From an uncultured Lachnospiraceae bacterium (GTDB lineage Bacteria > Bacillota > Clostridia > Lachnospirales > Lachnospiraceae), in assembly GCA_947305245.1 (NCBI GenBank), contig CAMZDG010000023.1, forward strand, positions 1 through 44,060: DNA of 44,060 nt. Direction: 5' to 3'. Of this stretch, positions 16,518-23,159 are shown piece by piece. A model generated the notes under the pieces. That model worked only from the letters and a program-made list of their open reading frames with translations. It did not search any database and was not told where the DNA came from. The position numbers and the translations under genes were made by a program. The stretch's first letter is position 1. Each line of letters begins with the position of its first letter.

Positions 16518-16577
16518 AGTATTGCTGTTTGAATCATTCAATTTGGGAAAAAACAACTGGGGAGGATACGACGGAGA

Positions 16578-17066
16578 ATGGGAAAGAAAGCTACGAAAGC
16601 CGCTGACAACATGTATTATCAGGCCCGCTGTGAGGCAGCGGAAACGAAGGAGGAATTCTCAAGCCGCGAGAAAGCCGCAGAGCTGATCGGCATTGACAGG
16701 ACTAGACTTGCAAGGATCGAACTGGATGCCATTATGCCCTATCCCGAGGAAGTGAAGGCCATGGCGGATGCTTATAACACGCCGGAGCTTTGCAACGCAT
16801 ATTGTGCCCGCGAATGTCCCTTAGGCAAGGGAACCGTTCAGGAGGTAGAGATCGACGACTTTGATCGTCTCACCTTAAAGGTTCTTGGTTCCTTAAAGAA
16901 TATCGAGGCCATCCGCTCCACCCTGATCTCCATCTCGGAGGACGGCGTCGTACAGGAATGGGAGAAGGACGATTTCCAGGGGATCCTGAATGCCTTCGAC
17001 AAGATCAGCGCCAACGCGAACGCCTTAAAGATCTGGGCCATGAAAAACGTGAAAATAAAAGAGTGA
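16578..17066 (+). CDS. XRE-like HTH protein with a C-x3-C-x3-C motif
   Basis: The 162-residue product has an XRE-type helix-turn-helix (about residues 29-66, REKAAELIGIDRTRLARIE...). This is followed at once by LCNAYCARECPLG with C72, C76 and C80, and then a helical C-terminal half (LKNIEAIRSTLISISEDG). Similar proteins are widespread in Clostridia as uncharacterised regulators. The regular cysteines suggest metal or redox sensing, which is not proved. Adjacent divergent transcription from potABCD makes it a candidate regulator of polyamine import. GGAGG is rather far from the ATG (about 14 bases), with GGAGA closer. A strong terminator overlaps its stop. Confidence 0.75.
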   Translation: MGKKATKAADNMYYQARCEAAETKEEFSSREKAAELIGIDRTRLARIELDAIMPYPEEVKAMADAYNTPELCNAYCARECPLGKGTVQEVEIDDFDRLTLKVLGSLKNIEAIRSTLISISEDGVVQEWEKDDFQGILNAFDKISANANALKIWAMKNVKIKE

Positions 17067-17090
17067 TCGCATCTGCGGTCACTCTCTTTT
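17061..17090. terminator. Bidirectional terminator between HTH and DUF1836 genes
   Basis: GAGTGATCGCA (17061-17071) pairs with TGCGGTCACTC (17074-17084, one G-U pair). The plus-strand stem is followed by TCTTTTTCT, the minus-strand stem by TTTTATTTT, so it can serve both converging genes. The HTH stop codon lies inside the stem. Confidence 0.85.
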
Positions 17091-17099
17091 TCTGCTCTT

Positions 17100-17801
17100 T
17101 TAAGCATTCTCTTCCTTTTTCTTCTTGGCCGGCTCTTTCTTTTCCGGTTCCTTCTTTTGTGGTTCTTTCTTTTGCGGTTCCTTCTTCGGCGCTTCCTTCT
17201 TTCCGCTCTCCCCGTTTACCATCTCATCGATCATCTTTTCGATCATGAGCCTTTTCACGTACACGTCATAACTCAGCAGGCAGATGAACGCGAACTTCCG
17301 CAGGAATTCCTTCCCGCTCTCCGGCGCGTCGCCAAAGGTATCTTCCGCCTCATGGAATTTCTTGATCACGTCCTCCTTCAGGCCCTCGAGCTGCCCCTTC
17401 TCTAAAGTGATCACTTCCCGATAGATGCTCTCTAAGTTGAAATCCTTGCCGCAGTCAAAGTATTCCTTGGTCACGGGACCTAAGAGCCTTTGAATGTCGT
17501 TGATGGAAAGGATCCCCTTGTAATAATAAATAAAGATCAGGAGCAAAATGTGCTCCTTGGAATACTTCTTCTTAATGGGAGGCGGGATCAGATCATTCTT
17601 GGCATAGTTATTGATCATGGTCTTCGTCAGGATGCGATCGTCCCCGGGATTGCGGACGGTGGAACGAAGACGCCTGTCCATAAAGCTAGTCACCTGATCC
17701 ATGTAAAGATCTATGCCCGGAATGTCTTCCGGCTCAATATATTGTATTCTCTCCAGGCTGGCAAGAATGCTGCCCAGAAGGTCGTCATCGTTGATCGTCA
17801 T
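17100..17801 (-). CDS. DUF1836 domain protein with a Lys/Glu/Pro tail
   Basis: The 233-residue product matches DUF1836, a Firmicutes family with an N-terminal region resembling MerR-like DNA-binding helices. The diagnostic part is LTKTMINNYAKNDLIPPP...KYSKEHILLLIFIYYYKGILSI near 58-100. The last 35 residues are a low-complexity run of KKEPQ-type units, likely disordered. The family function is unknown; a regulatory role is only suggested by the fold. It has a good promoter (17838-17866), GGAGG at about nine bases from the ATG, and shares a terminator with the converging HTH gene. Confidence 0.8.
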   Translation of the reverse strand: MTINDDDLLGSILASLERIQYIEPEDIPGIDLYMDQVTSFMDRRLRSTVRNPGDDRILTKTMINNYAKNDLIPPPIKKKYSKEHILLLIFIYYYKGILSINDIQRLLGPVTKEYFDCGKDFNLESIYREVITLEKGQLEGLKEDVIKKFHEAEDTFGDAPESGKEFLRKFAFICLLSYDVYVKRLMIEKMIDEMVNGESGKKEAPKKEPQKKEPQKKEPEKKEPAKKKKEENA

Positions 17802-17837
17802 TTTTGGGCTCCTCCCATAACGATAAGTTCAACACCT

Positions 17838-17866
17838 ATTATATAGTATTCGAAACGACGTGGCAA
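17838..17866 (-). promoter_or_regulatory. sigma-A type promoter of the DUF1836 gene
   Basis: TTGCCA (17861-17866) and TATAAT (17838-17843) on the minus strand are 17 bases apart, about 25 bases before the ribosome site. Confidence 0.8.
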
Positions 17867-17899
17867 GAATTTGTTTTTCTTTTTTCTCATGACGGGGGC

Positions 17900-17928
17900 T
17901 TTACTTTCAGACTTTAGTATGCTAAAAT
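17900..17928 (+). promoter_or_regulatory. Extended -10 promoter and inverted repeat upstream of yerC
   Basis: TTTACT (17900-17905) and TAAAAT (17923-17928) are 17 bases apart, with TATG before the -10 box. Downstream, CTTTAC (17943-17948) and GTAAAG (17958-17963) form an inverted repeat with a 9-base spacer. Another CTTTAC overlaps the -35 box. This is a plausible site for autoregulation by the TrpR-like product. Confidence 0.6.
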
Positions 17929-17980
17929 ACAGTTATGTAAAACTTTACAGTATCAAAGTAAAGCTTTGGAGGTGCACAAA

Positions 17981-18271
17981 ATGAATAAAAAGATCAAAAC
18001 GGAAGCCGTTGATTCATTGTTTGATGCCATCTTGACCTTAAAGGACCGGAATGAATGCTATGCATTCTTCGAGGATCTCTGCACGGTAAATGAGCTCCTC
18101 TCCCTCTCCCAGCGCTTTGAGGTTGCTTCCATGCTTCGCGATAAGAAGACCTATCTGGACATTGCCGAGAAGACCGGTGCTTCCACCGCGACCATCAGCC
18201 GCGTGAACCGCTCCCTGAATTACGGCAATGACGGTTATGAGCTCGTGTTCAATCGTCTTCCTAACCCTTGA
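17981..18271 (+). CDS. YerC/YecD family TrpR-related DNA-binding protein
   Basis: The 96-residue product is a TrpR-fold protein of the YerC group, common in Firmicutes. The conserved parts are EDLCTVNELLSLSQRFEVA (about 37-55), DIAEKTGASTATISRVNRSL (about 66-85), which is the helix-turn-helix, and a NYGNDGYELVF tail. Unlike TrpR it is not known to bind tryptophan, and its targets are undefined. I chose the ATG at 17981-17983, with TTGGAGG eight bases upstream, instead of the in-frame TTG within that ribosome site. Its stop overlaps the converging M23-like gene by 11 bases. Confidence 0.85.
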   Translation: MNKKIKTEAVDSLFDAILTLKDRNECYAFFEDLCTVNELLSLSQRFEVASMLRDKKTYLDIAEKTGASTATISRVNRSLNYGNDGYELVFNRLPNP

Positions 18272-19010
18272 TCTCGATCAGGTCCAAGGGATTTAAGTAG
18301 TTGCCGTCCAGCATGATCTGATATCCGACGACGGATCCGCTTCCTCCGATGAGAAAAAGCGCCGTTCCCTGATAGACCAGGTCTCCCTTCTTTACCAGCG
18401 GATCATTTGTGTTGCGATAGACGGTAACATATCCATTTCCGTGATCCACCCAGATATTATGCCCATATTCCAGGTCATCATTGACGTCAATGACCGTACC
18501 CTTCGCCGTGGCCACGACCATGGTCCCTTCCGTGGCACTGATCTTGGCAACCGGCCTGTCATCCCCCTCCGTCTCAATGGCGGAGGCGGATCCATTGATG
18601 GGGAAGCCCGTCGGATAACTCATCTTATCTATCTCTTCGATCAGATTCTTTTCACTCTCCACCTTTTGATTCAGCGTCGTAGACAGAACCTGCACTTCAT
18701 CCTGCAAGGACTGGATCTTTTGCGTCAGTTCCAGCTCTCTGGCCTCCAGTTCCGACTTCACCTGGTCATTCTCCTGCGCCAGCGCTTCCATCGCATGAAG
18801 CTGCTGATTGCTCTTGTCGATGGCGGCTTGCCAGATCCTCTCCTCATAGAACAGATATCCGAGGAGCGCGCCAAAAACTGCGAACAAAAAGACCACGATC
18901 ACGCCCAGGACCCAAGTGCGGATCTTAAACTGTCTCACGTTTGCGTCCACGGCATCCGAAGTCACGATGATCACGTGGTTGGTCGTTCGTTTTCGTTGCT
19001 TTTCTCCCAT
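18261..19010 (-). CDS. Degenerate M23/LytM-fold membrane protein with coiled coil
   Basis: The 249-residue product has a cytoplasmic N-terminus, one membrane helix (about 32-55), a coiled coil (about 65-128) and a C-terminal LytM-type fold (about 150-245). The fold is recognisable from AKGTVIDVNDDLEYGHNIWVDHGNGYVTVY, VKKGDLVYQG and DGNYLNPLDLI. However, the residues that bind zinc in active M23 peptidases are missing: no HxxxD near SATEGT, YRNT replaces the usual YxHL, and VGYQI replaces HLHFE. It is therefore probably non-catalytic, perhaps binding or activating a wall hydrolase as EnvC-like proteins do (inference). Its ATG lies inside the end of hisA, preceded by AGGAGGG. Confidence 0.75.
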   Translation of the reverse strand: MGEKQRKRTTNHVIIVTSDAVDANVRQFKIRTWVLGVIVVFLFAVFGALLGYLFYEERIWQAAIDKSNQQLHAMEALAQENDQVKSELEARELELTQKIQSLQDEVQVLSTTLNQKVESEKNLIEEIDKMSYPTGFPINGSASAIETEGDDRPVAKISATEGTMVVATAKGTVIDVNDDLEYGHNIWVDHGNGYVTVYRNTNDPLVKKGDLVYQGTALFLIGGSGSVVGYQIMLDGNYLNPLDLIEIKG

Positions 19011-19801
19011 TGATTACCCTCCTGCTGCTTCCTACATTCTCTCAGGATCTTCTTCCAAGAAAGCTTTCCCCCAAACAGATCCAGGGCACTCCCAACCGTA
19101 ACGTTCAGTCGTCCCCTGCCCAGCTTCCCAAGAAGGCGCACGTCCTCATAGGAGTGCACGCCTCCGGCATAGGTCACCGGTATGCCTTCATATCTTCCAA
19201 GCATCTCTGCCAAATCTCTCTCAATCCCGGAATTCTTCCCTTCCACGTCCACGGCGTGGATCAAGAACTCGTCGCAGTAGGTTGCCAGCCGGCTAAGGAG
19301 CTCATCCGTCACGACCTCTTGCGTAAGCTTCTGCCAGCGATCCGTCACCACAAGGTATTCCTCTCCCACCCTGCGGCAACTGACGTCGAGCACCAAGTGC
19401 TCACTGCCAACGGCCTTTTTTAATTCCTCTAATCTGTCATACAAGATCCTGCCGTCCTGAAACACGTAGGACGTCACGATCACGTGAGAAGCGCCCGCCT
19501 CAAGGAACTCCGCCGCGTTATCACTCCGTATGCCGCCTCCGACCTGTAGCCCGCCGGGGTAGGCCGCCAGGGCCTTTTTCGCCTGCGCCTTGGTCGCTTC
19601 ATAATATTCGCTTCCCTGCGCATTCAGAAGGATCACGTGCCCACCCTTGATGCCTGCCTCACGGTAGAGCTTTGCATAATGATCCGCGCCATGCGTCGCC
19701 ACGAAATTCTCCGTGGCCTCATCTCCCTGATCCCTGAGACTGGCGCCGACGATCTGCTTGACTCTTCCGTTATGTATGTCAATGCAAGGCCTAAATTCCA
19801 C
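18971..19801 (-). CDS. hisA: Eukaryote-type HisA (HIS6-like) ProFAR isomerase
   Basis: HisA opens the ribose ring of ProFAR to PRFAR, the fourth step of histidine synthesis. The 276-residue product follows the fungal/plant HIS6 pattern and not the usual bacterial HisA: CIDIHNGRVKQIVG at the start, NFVATHGADHYAKLY, GGHVILL, GGLQVGGGIR, VIVTSYVF, LVLDVSCR, VVTDRWQKLT, EFLIHAVDVEGK, VTYAGG and GSALDLFGG. Catalytic aspartates D8 and the one in LDVSCR are present. It starts with GTG (19799-19801), GGAGGAG eight bases upstream; an ATG between them is out of frame. No other his gene is in view. The hydrophilic last 20 residues exist because the frame overlaps the next gene by 40 bases. Confidence 0.88.
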   Translation of the reverse strand: MEFRPCIDIHNGRVKQIVGASLRDQGDEATENFVATHGADHYAKLYREAGIKGGHVILLNAQGSEYYEATKAQAKKALAAYPGGLQVGGGIRSDNAAEFLEAGASHVIVTSYVFQDGRILYDRLEELKKAVGSEHLVLDVSCRRVGEEYLVVTDRWQKLTQEVVTDELLSRLATYCDEFLIHAVDVEGKNSGIERDLAEMLGRYEGIPVTYAGGVHSYEDVRLLGKLGRGRLNVTVGSALDLFGGKLSWKKILRECRKQQEGNQWEKSNENERPTT

Positions 19802-19833
19802 GGCATATGCTCCTCCCGTTCCTAATTCATTTT

Positions 19834-19862
19834 ATTATAACAAATATCTTTCATTTTGAAAA
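19834..19862 (-). promoter_or_regulatory. Predicted promoter of hisA
   Basis: TATAAT (19834-19839, minus strand) is 17 bases from TTTTCA (19857-19862). The -35 region overlaps the -35 box of the divergent lipoprotein promoter (19856-19861), so the two may compete for polymerase. Confidence 0.6.
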
Positions 19863-19883
19863 GAAATTTATGTCGCGCATACT
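19856..19883 (+). promoter_or_regulatory. Predicted promoter of the small lipoprotein gene
   Basis: TTGAAA (19856-19861) and CATACT (19878-19883) are 16 bases apart. The leader to the ATG would be about 109 bases and contains a terminator-like hairpin. Confidence 0.5.
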
Positions 19884-19909
19884 TTTGAGGAAATGGTGCA
19901 CACTAGCTT

Positions 19910-19949
19910 AAAAGCCAGCGTCCGCATCACTTTCGTCGGCTTTTTCTTC
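19910..19949 (+). terminator. Terminator-like hairpin in the leader of the small lipoprotein gene
   Basis: AAAAGCC and GGCTTTT pair, extended by two more C-G pairs across a 2x2 internal loop, and are followed by TTTCTTC. No plus-strand gene ends just before it, so it may be an attenuator or the end of a short leader RNA. Confidence 0.4.
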
Positions 19950-19998
19950 GAATCCATCATTCTTTGAAACAGTGATGCAGAAATGAGGAAAAGATATT

Positions 19999-20382
19999 AT
20001 GAAAAAGAATCCGTTACCTAAGCGCCTTTCGAAGGCATTTCTTCTGGGACTTGTCCTTTGTGTTCTCGCCTTTACCGCGGCCTGTACGGATGCGGAGGAT
20101 CACCCCGATCCGAATGCAAGCGACTTGGTAAACACCGCCTCGCCGCGCCCAGGCGAGAGCGTCCTTGACAAGGGCGGCGCAGATCCCACGGACAATCTCT
20201 CGATCATCAACCCGGACGGTACCATTGTAAGCGAAACGACGGATCCCCTTGCCACTTTGGAGCCTTACGAGCATACGCTCACCGAGGACTTCCTGCCGGA
20301 GGATGACGTCACCCTTGAAGTACCCGAAGGCTCTGGCCTAGCCGGTGAGATCGGCGAGGATCTCCGTGGCACTTCCAGATAG
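19999..20382 (+). CDS. Small putative lipoprotein of unknown function
   Basis: The family is not recognised. The 127-residue product has a basic start (MKKNPLPKRLSK), a hydrophobic stretch and a lipobox ending AAC with Cys at residue 29. The remainder is acidic and rich in Pro, Asp, Thr and Ser, without predicted helices or repeats, and looks like a disordered surface-exposed segment (for example SIINPDGTIVSETTDP). The start is preceded by GAGGAAAAGATATT. It is flanked by a leader hairpin and a strong terminator, so it is expressed alone. Confidence 0.7.
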   Translation: MKKNPLPKRLSKAFLLGLVLCVLAFTAACTDAEDHPDPNASDLVNTASPRPGESVLDKGGADPTDNLSIINPDGTIVSETTDPLATLEPYEHTLTEDFLPEDDVTLEVPEGSGLAGEIGEDLRGTSR

Positions 20383-20383
20383 T

Positions 20384-20422
20384 CAAAAAGGAGGTCTGCG
20401 AACGTCGCGACCTCCTTTTTCT
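20384..20422. terminator. Bidirectional terminator between lipoprotein gene and dapB
   Basis: AAAAAGGAGGTC (20385-20396) and GACCTCCTTTTT (20409-20420) form a 12-base stem with T runs on both strands, immediately after the lipoprotein stop and about 40 bases past the dapB stop. Confidence 0.88.
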
Positions 20423-20460
20423 TAAATTCTACCGTCTTTCAAAAGCAGGGCTTTGACAGA

Positions 20461-21234
20461 TCAGGTTAAGCTTCCCTCGATCACGTCGCCCATGTTGTAA
20501 TACCCGGGGCCCTTTCCTGCAAGGAACTTCGCCGCCTGAACGGCGCCCTTTCCGAAGACAGCCTTGGAATAAGCTGAATGAGAGAACGTGATGACCTCAT
20601 CCTCTCCGGCAAAGATCACGTCATGATCTCCAACGATCGTGCCGCCGCGAACGGCGCTGATGCCGATCTCCTTTGCGGGACGTCTTTGCCTTCTGCTGCT
20701 TCTGTCATAGACATATTCATATTCATTATTGAACTCTTCGTTGATGGAATCTGCCAGGGCAAGTGCCGTGCCGCTGGGCGCATCCAGCTTTAAGTTGTGA
20801 TGCTTCTCAACGATCTCCATGTCAAAGCCCGCGGGTGCAAGCACGCCTGCTGCCTCCTTGAGCATCTTCAGGAGCAGGTTGATCCCCAGGGACATATTCG
20901 CGGATTTGAGGATCGCAACCTTCTTTGACGCTTCCTCCACCTTCGCGAGCTGATCCTGAGAAAGTCCCGTGGTGCAAAGCACGCAGGGGAGATTCTTCTC
21001 CACACAGTAATCCAACATGTCCTCCAGCCCGATCACGCTGGAGAAATCGATCAGGCAGTCTGCCTCTACGTTACAATCCCGAATGTCCTTGAACACGGGA
21101 TAAGGATTCCTTCCTTCATCTCTTACGTCAATTCCGGCCACCATTTCGGTCTCAGGGTCCGCCGCAACAATGTTGCTGATGCTCTGACCCATCTTGCCGT
21201 TACAGCCGCGCATTATGATCCGTACCATACGCAT
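20461..21234 (-). CDS. dapB: 4-hydroxy-tetrahydrodipicolinate reductase DapB
   Basis: DapB reduces the product of DapA with NAD(P)H, the second committed step to diaminopimelate and lysine. The 257-residue product has the nucleotide-binding loop RGCNGKMGQ (9-17), the acidic residue in AGIDVRDEG, CTTGLS, and the catalytic/substrate motif VEKHHNLKLDAPSGTA. ISAVRGGTIVGDHDV is also typical. It lies 25 bases after dapA and shares its lysine-riboswitch-controlled transcript. An ATG three codons into the gene is an alternative start. Confidence 0.96.
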   Translation of the reverse strand: MRMVRIIMRGCNGKMGQSISNIVAADPETEMVAGIDVRDEGRNPYPVFKDIRDCNVEADCLIDFSSVIGLEDMLDYCVEKNLPCVLCTTGLSQDQLAKVEEASKKVAILKSANMSLGINLLLKMLKEAAGVLAPAGFDMEIVEKHHNLKLDAPSGTALALADSINEEFNNEYEYVYDRSSRRQRRPAKEIGISAVRGGTIVGDHDVIFAGEDEVITFSHSAYSKAVFGKGAVQAAKFLAGKGPGYYNMGDVIEGSLT

Positions 21235-21259
21235 TCCCTCTCTCTCGTATACTCTCTCT

Positions 21260-22144
21260 TTAGATCAGACCATACTTCTCCATGGAAGCACGAAGTCTCT
21301 CCTCATTCTTCGGCTCGATCTCGGACAGGGGCATGCGAAGAGGTCCTGCCTCGAATCCGATCATGGATACGGCCTTCTTTACGGGGATCGGATTTACTTC
21401 ACAGAATAAGGATCCACAAAGATCGATCGCTTCGAGCTGCAGTCTGCAGGCTTCCTTTACGTCGCCCTCAAGATACTTTGCGCAAATGTCATGCGTCTGT
21501 CTGGGTGCCACGTTGGAAAGCACGGAGATCACGCCGAGTCCGCCCAGTGCCATGATGGGAACGATCTGATCGTCATTTCCGGAGTAGATGTCAACGCAGC
21601 CCTGCGCCTTAGCGGCGAGCGTTGCGATCTGGCTGATGTTTCCGCTGGCTTCCTTCACGCCGACAATGTTCTCCACGTCAGTGCAAAGTCTCACGATGGT
21701 ATCAGGCATCAGATTACAGCCGGTTCTGCCGGGTACGTTGTAAAGAATGATGGGCAGCTTTACGGAGTCTGCCACTGCCTTAAAATGTGCATATAATCCG
21801 TTCTGGGTCGCCTTGTTATAATACGGGGTCACAAGAAGCAGACCGTCAACGCCGTACTTCTCCGCCTCCGTGGAAAGATAGATCGCGGTCTCCGTGCTGT
21901 TGGATCCGGTTCCTGCGATCACGGGGATCCTCTTGTTAACCACCTCTGCGCAATACTTGATCACGTCGAGATGCTCCTCGTGGGACAGCGTGGACGCCTC
22001 ACCGGTTGTTCCGCATACCACGATCGCGTCCGTACCGTTTTCGATCTGGAACTCGATCAACTTCCGAAACTCATCGTAATTCACGCTTCCGTCCTGATAC
22101 ATGGGTGTTACGATTGCTACTGCTGCTCCTTTGAAAATAGCCAT
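21260..22144 (-). CDS. dapA: 4-hydroxy-tetrahydrodipicolinate synthase DapA
   Basis: DapA condenses pyruvate with aspartate semialdehyde, the first committed step of the diaminopimelate/lysine pathway. The 294-residue product has GTTGE (45-49), Y135 in ILYNVPGRTG and the Schiff-base lysine K164 in VGVKEASG, as expected for the family. GGAGGAAG precedes the ATG. The gene is led by a lysine riboswitch and terminator and is followed by dapB. Confidence 0.97.
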   Translation of the reverse strand: MAIFKGAAVAIVTPMYQDGSVNYDEFRKLIEFQIENGTDAIVVCGTTGEASTLSHEEHLDVIKYCAEVVNKRIPVIAGTGSNSTETAIYLSTEAEKYGVDGLLLVTPYYNKATQNGLYAHFKAVADSVKLPIILYNVPGRTGCNLMPDTIVRLCTDVENIVGVKEASGNISQIATLAAKAQGCVDIYSGNDDQIVPIMALGGLGVISVLSNVAPRQTHDICAKYLEGDVKEACRLQLEAIDLCGSLFCEVNPIPVKKAVSMIGFEAGPLRMPLSEIEPKNEERLRASMEKYGLI

Positions 22145-22255
22145 TTCTTCCTCCTTCTTGCCTGCCGCGCAGGCCTGTCTTACCGATCATTTACAAGTTT
22201 CTTTCTCGTATTATATGATGGCTCGTCATGCTTAGCGCCTGGCCGTTTTTGGGAA

Positions 22256-22290
22256 ACAAAAAACCTGCCAACGCGCAAGCGCCGACAGGT
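22256..22290 (-). terminator. Riboswitch-controlled terminator ahead of dapA
   Basis: ACCTGTCGGCGC and GCGTTGGCAGGT pair on the minus strand around TTGC, followed by TTTTTTG. It sits between the lysine aptamer and the dapA ribosome site and would form when lysine is bound. Confidence 0.85.
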
Positions 22291-22321
22291 GAAATAAAAC
22301 AAGACCATTTATTTCTTTCCC

Positions 22322-22487
22322 GATAGCGCCCCATCCGTTTTGCGGATGACAGTCACGTGGCTCTTAACCACGCGCCCAAGGCCTGAATCCTCAGGGGATC
22401 CACCCTTTCGGCACTCTTTCCTTTCCCCCTTCCTCACCTGCGCCTGCCGCATCAGAAGGGATACTGATAAAGAATGCAACCTCTATC
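22322..22487 (-). ncRNA. Lysine riboswitch (L box) in the dapAB leader
   Basis: The minus-strand leader begins GATAGAGGTTGC and closes with GGGCGCTATC, the paired ends of the L-box P1 helix. Between them are the conserved AGTATCC, GTGCCGAAAGGGTG, CTTGGGCGCGTGG and GACTGTCATCC segments, with the expected stem-loops. With the terminator at 22256-22290 this is a transcription-terminating lysine switch repressing dapAB when lysine is abundant. It occupies most of the 413-base stretch between dapA and the corrinoid adenosyltransferase gene. Confidence 0.92.
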
Positions 22488-22501
22488 ATCAATACAGTCG
22501 T

Positions 22502-22530
22502 ATCATAGCATTGTCTTTTTAGAATGTCAA
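22502..22530 (-). promoter_or_regulatory. Strong sigma-A promoter of the dapAB transcript
   Basis: TTGACA (22525-22530) and TATGAT (22502-22507) on the minus strand are 17 bases apart, placing the transcript start about 8 bases before the riboswitch. Confidence 0.88.
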
Positions 22531-22557
22531 CCCATTATTTTCATATGGGTCTTTCGA

Positions 22558-23055
22558 TCACTCCCAAACCTTGAACTTTATGGTCTCGATCTTGGACACC
22601 TCGTCTGCCTTAAAGCAGATCTCGTCCCGCAGGTTGATCCCCGTCAGGATCATGTTCGTCTCCTCCCGCGCGTCGATCAGCGAGATCAGCTCCTCGGAAG
22701 AGATGATCTCATTCTCCACAAGTCCAAGCACCTCATCTAAGATCAGCAGGTCACATTCTCCCGTTGCGAGCACCTTTTTCGCATAGCCCAGTCCATTTTT
22801 GATGTTACGGATCTCCTCCTGCTGTTGCTCCTCCGTCAGATCCTTGAAGCTCTCATCCGACTTTTCAAAGCAAAACAGCATGATCTCAGGCTCTAAGCGG
22901 CGTACAAATTCGGATCCCTTTAGGCCCCTTCCCTTCAGGAACTGAATGATCACCACGCGTTCTCCCGCATCAGCCGCCTGAATGGCCCTGCCGATGGCAG
23001 CGGAAGTCTTTCCCCTTCCTTCCCCCGTAAATATCGTTACGATACCCTTACTCAT
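22558..23055 (-). CDS. Cob(I)yrinic acid a,c-diamide adenosyltransferase (CobA/CobO/BtuR)
   Basis: This family adds the 5'-deoxyadenosyl group to reduced corrinoids to make adenosylcobalamin-type cofactors. The 165-residue product has a P-loop GEGRGKTS (11-18), the family sequence QFLKGRGLKGSE, GLGYAKKVLATGECDLLILDEVLG and LILTGIN-like MILTGINL. It is slightly shorter than the E. coli BtuR (about 196), lacking N-terminal residues. No other cobalamin gene lies nearby, so it may serve salvage of imported corrinoid. It has its own promoter, and GAGG precedes the ATG. Confidence 0.9.
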   Translation of the reverse strand: MSKGIVTIFTGEGRGKTSAAIGRAIQAADAGERVVIIQFLKGRGLKGSEFVRRLEPEIMLFCFEKSDESFKDLTEEQQQEEIRNIKNGLGYAKKVLATGECDLLILDEVLGLVENEIISSEELISLIDAREETNMILTGINLRDEICFKADEVSKIETIKFKVWE

Positions 23056-23122
23056 GTGCCCTCACGTTTCTACTGACCCTTTTGTCAGATTCCTTCCTAA
23101 GCTTCCTACCGTTTCCGCATGT

Positions 23123-23151
23123 ATTATAACAAAAGACTTGATTTTTTGCAA
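23123..23151 (-). promoter_or_regulatory. sigma-A type promoter of the corrinoid adenosyltransferase gene
   Basis: TTGCAA (23146-23151) and TATAAT (23123-23128) on the minus strand are 17 bases apart, just past the stop of the SSB gene. Confidence 0.75.
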
Positions 23152-23159
23152 TCATAACC

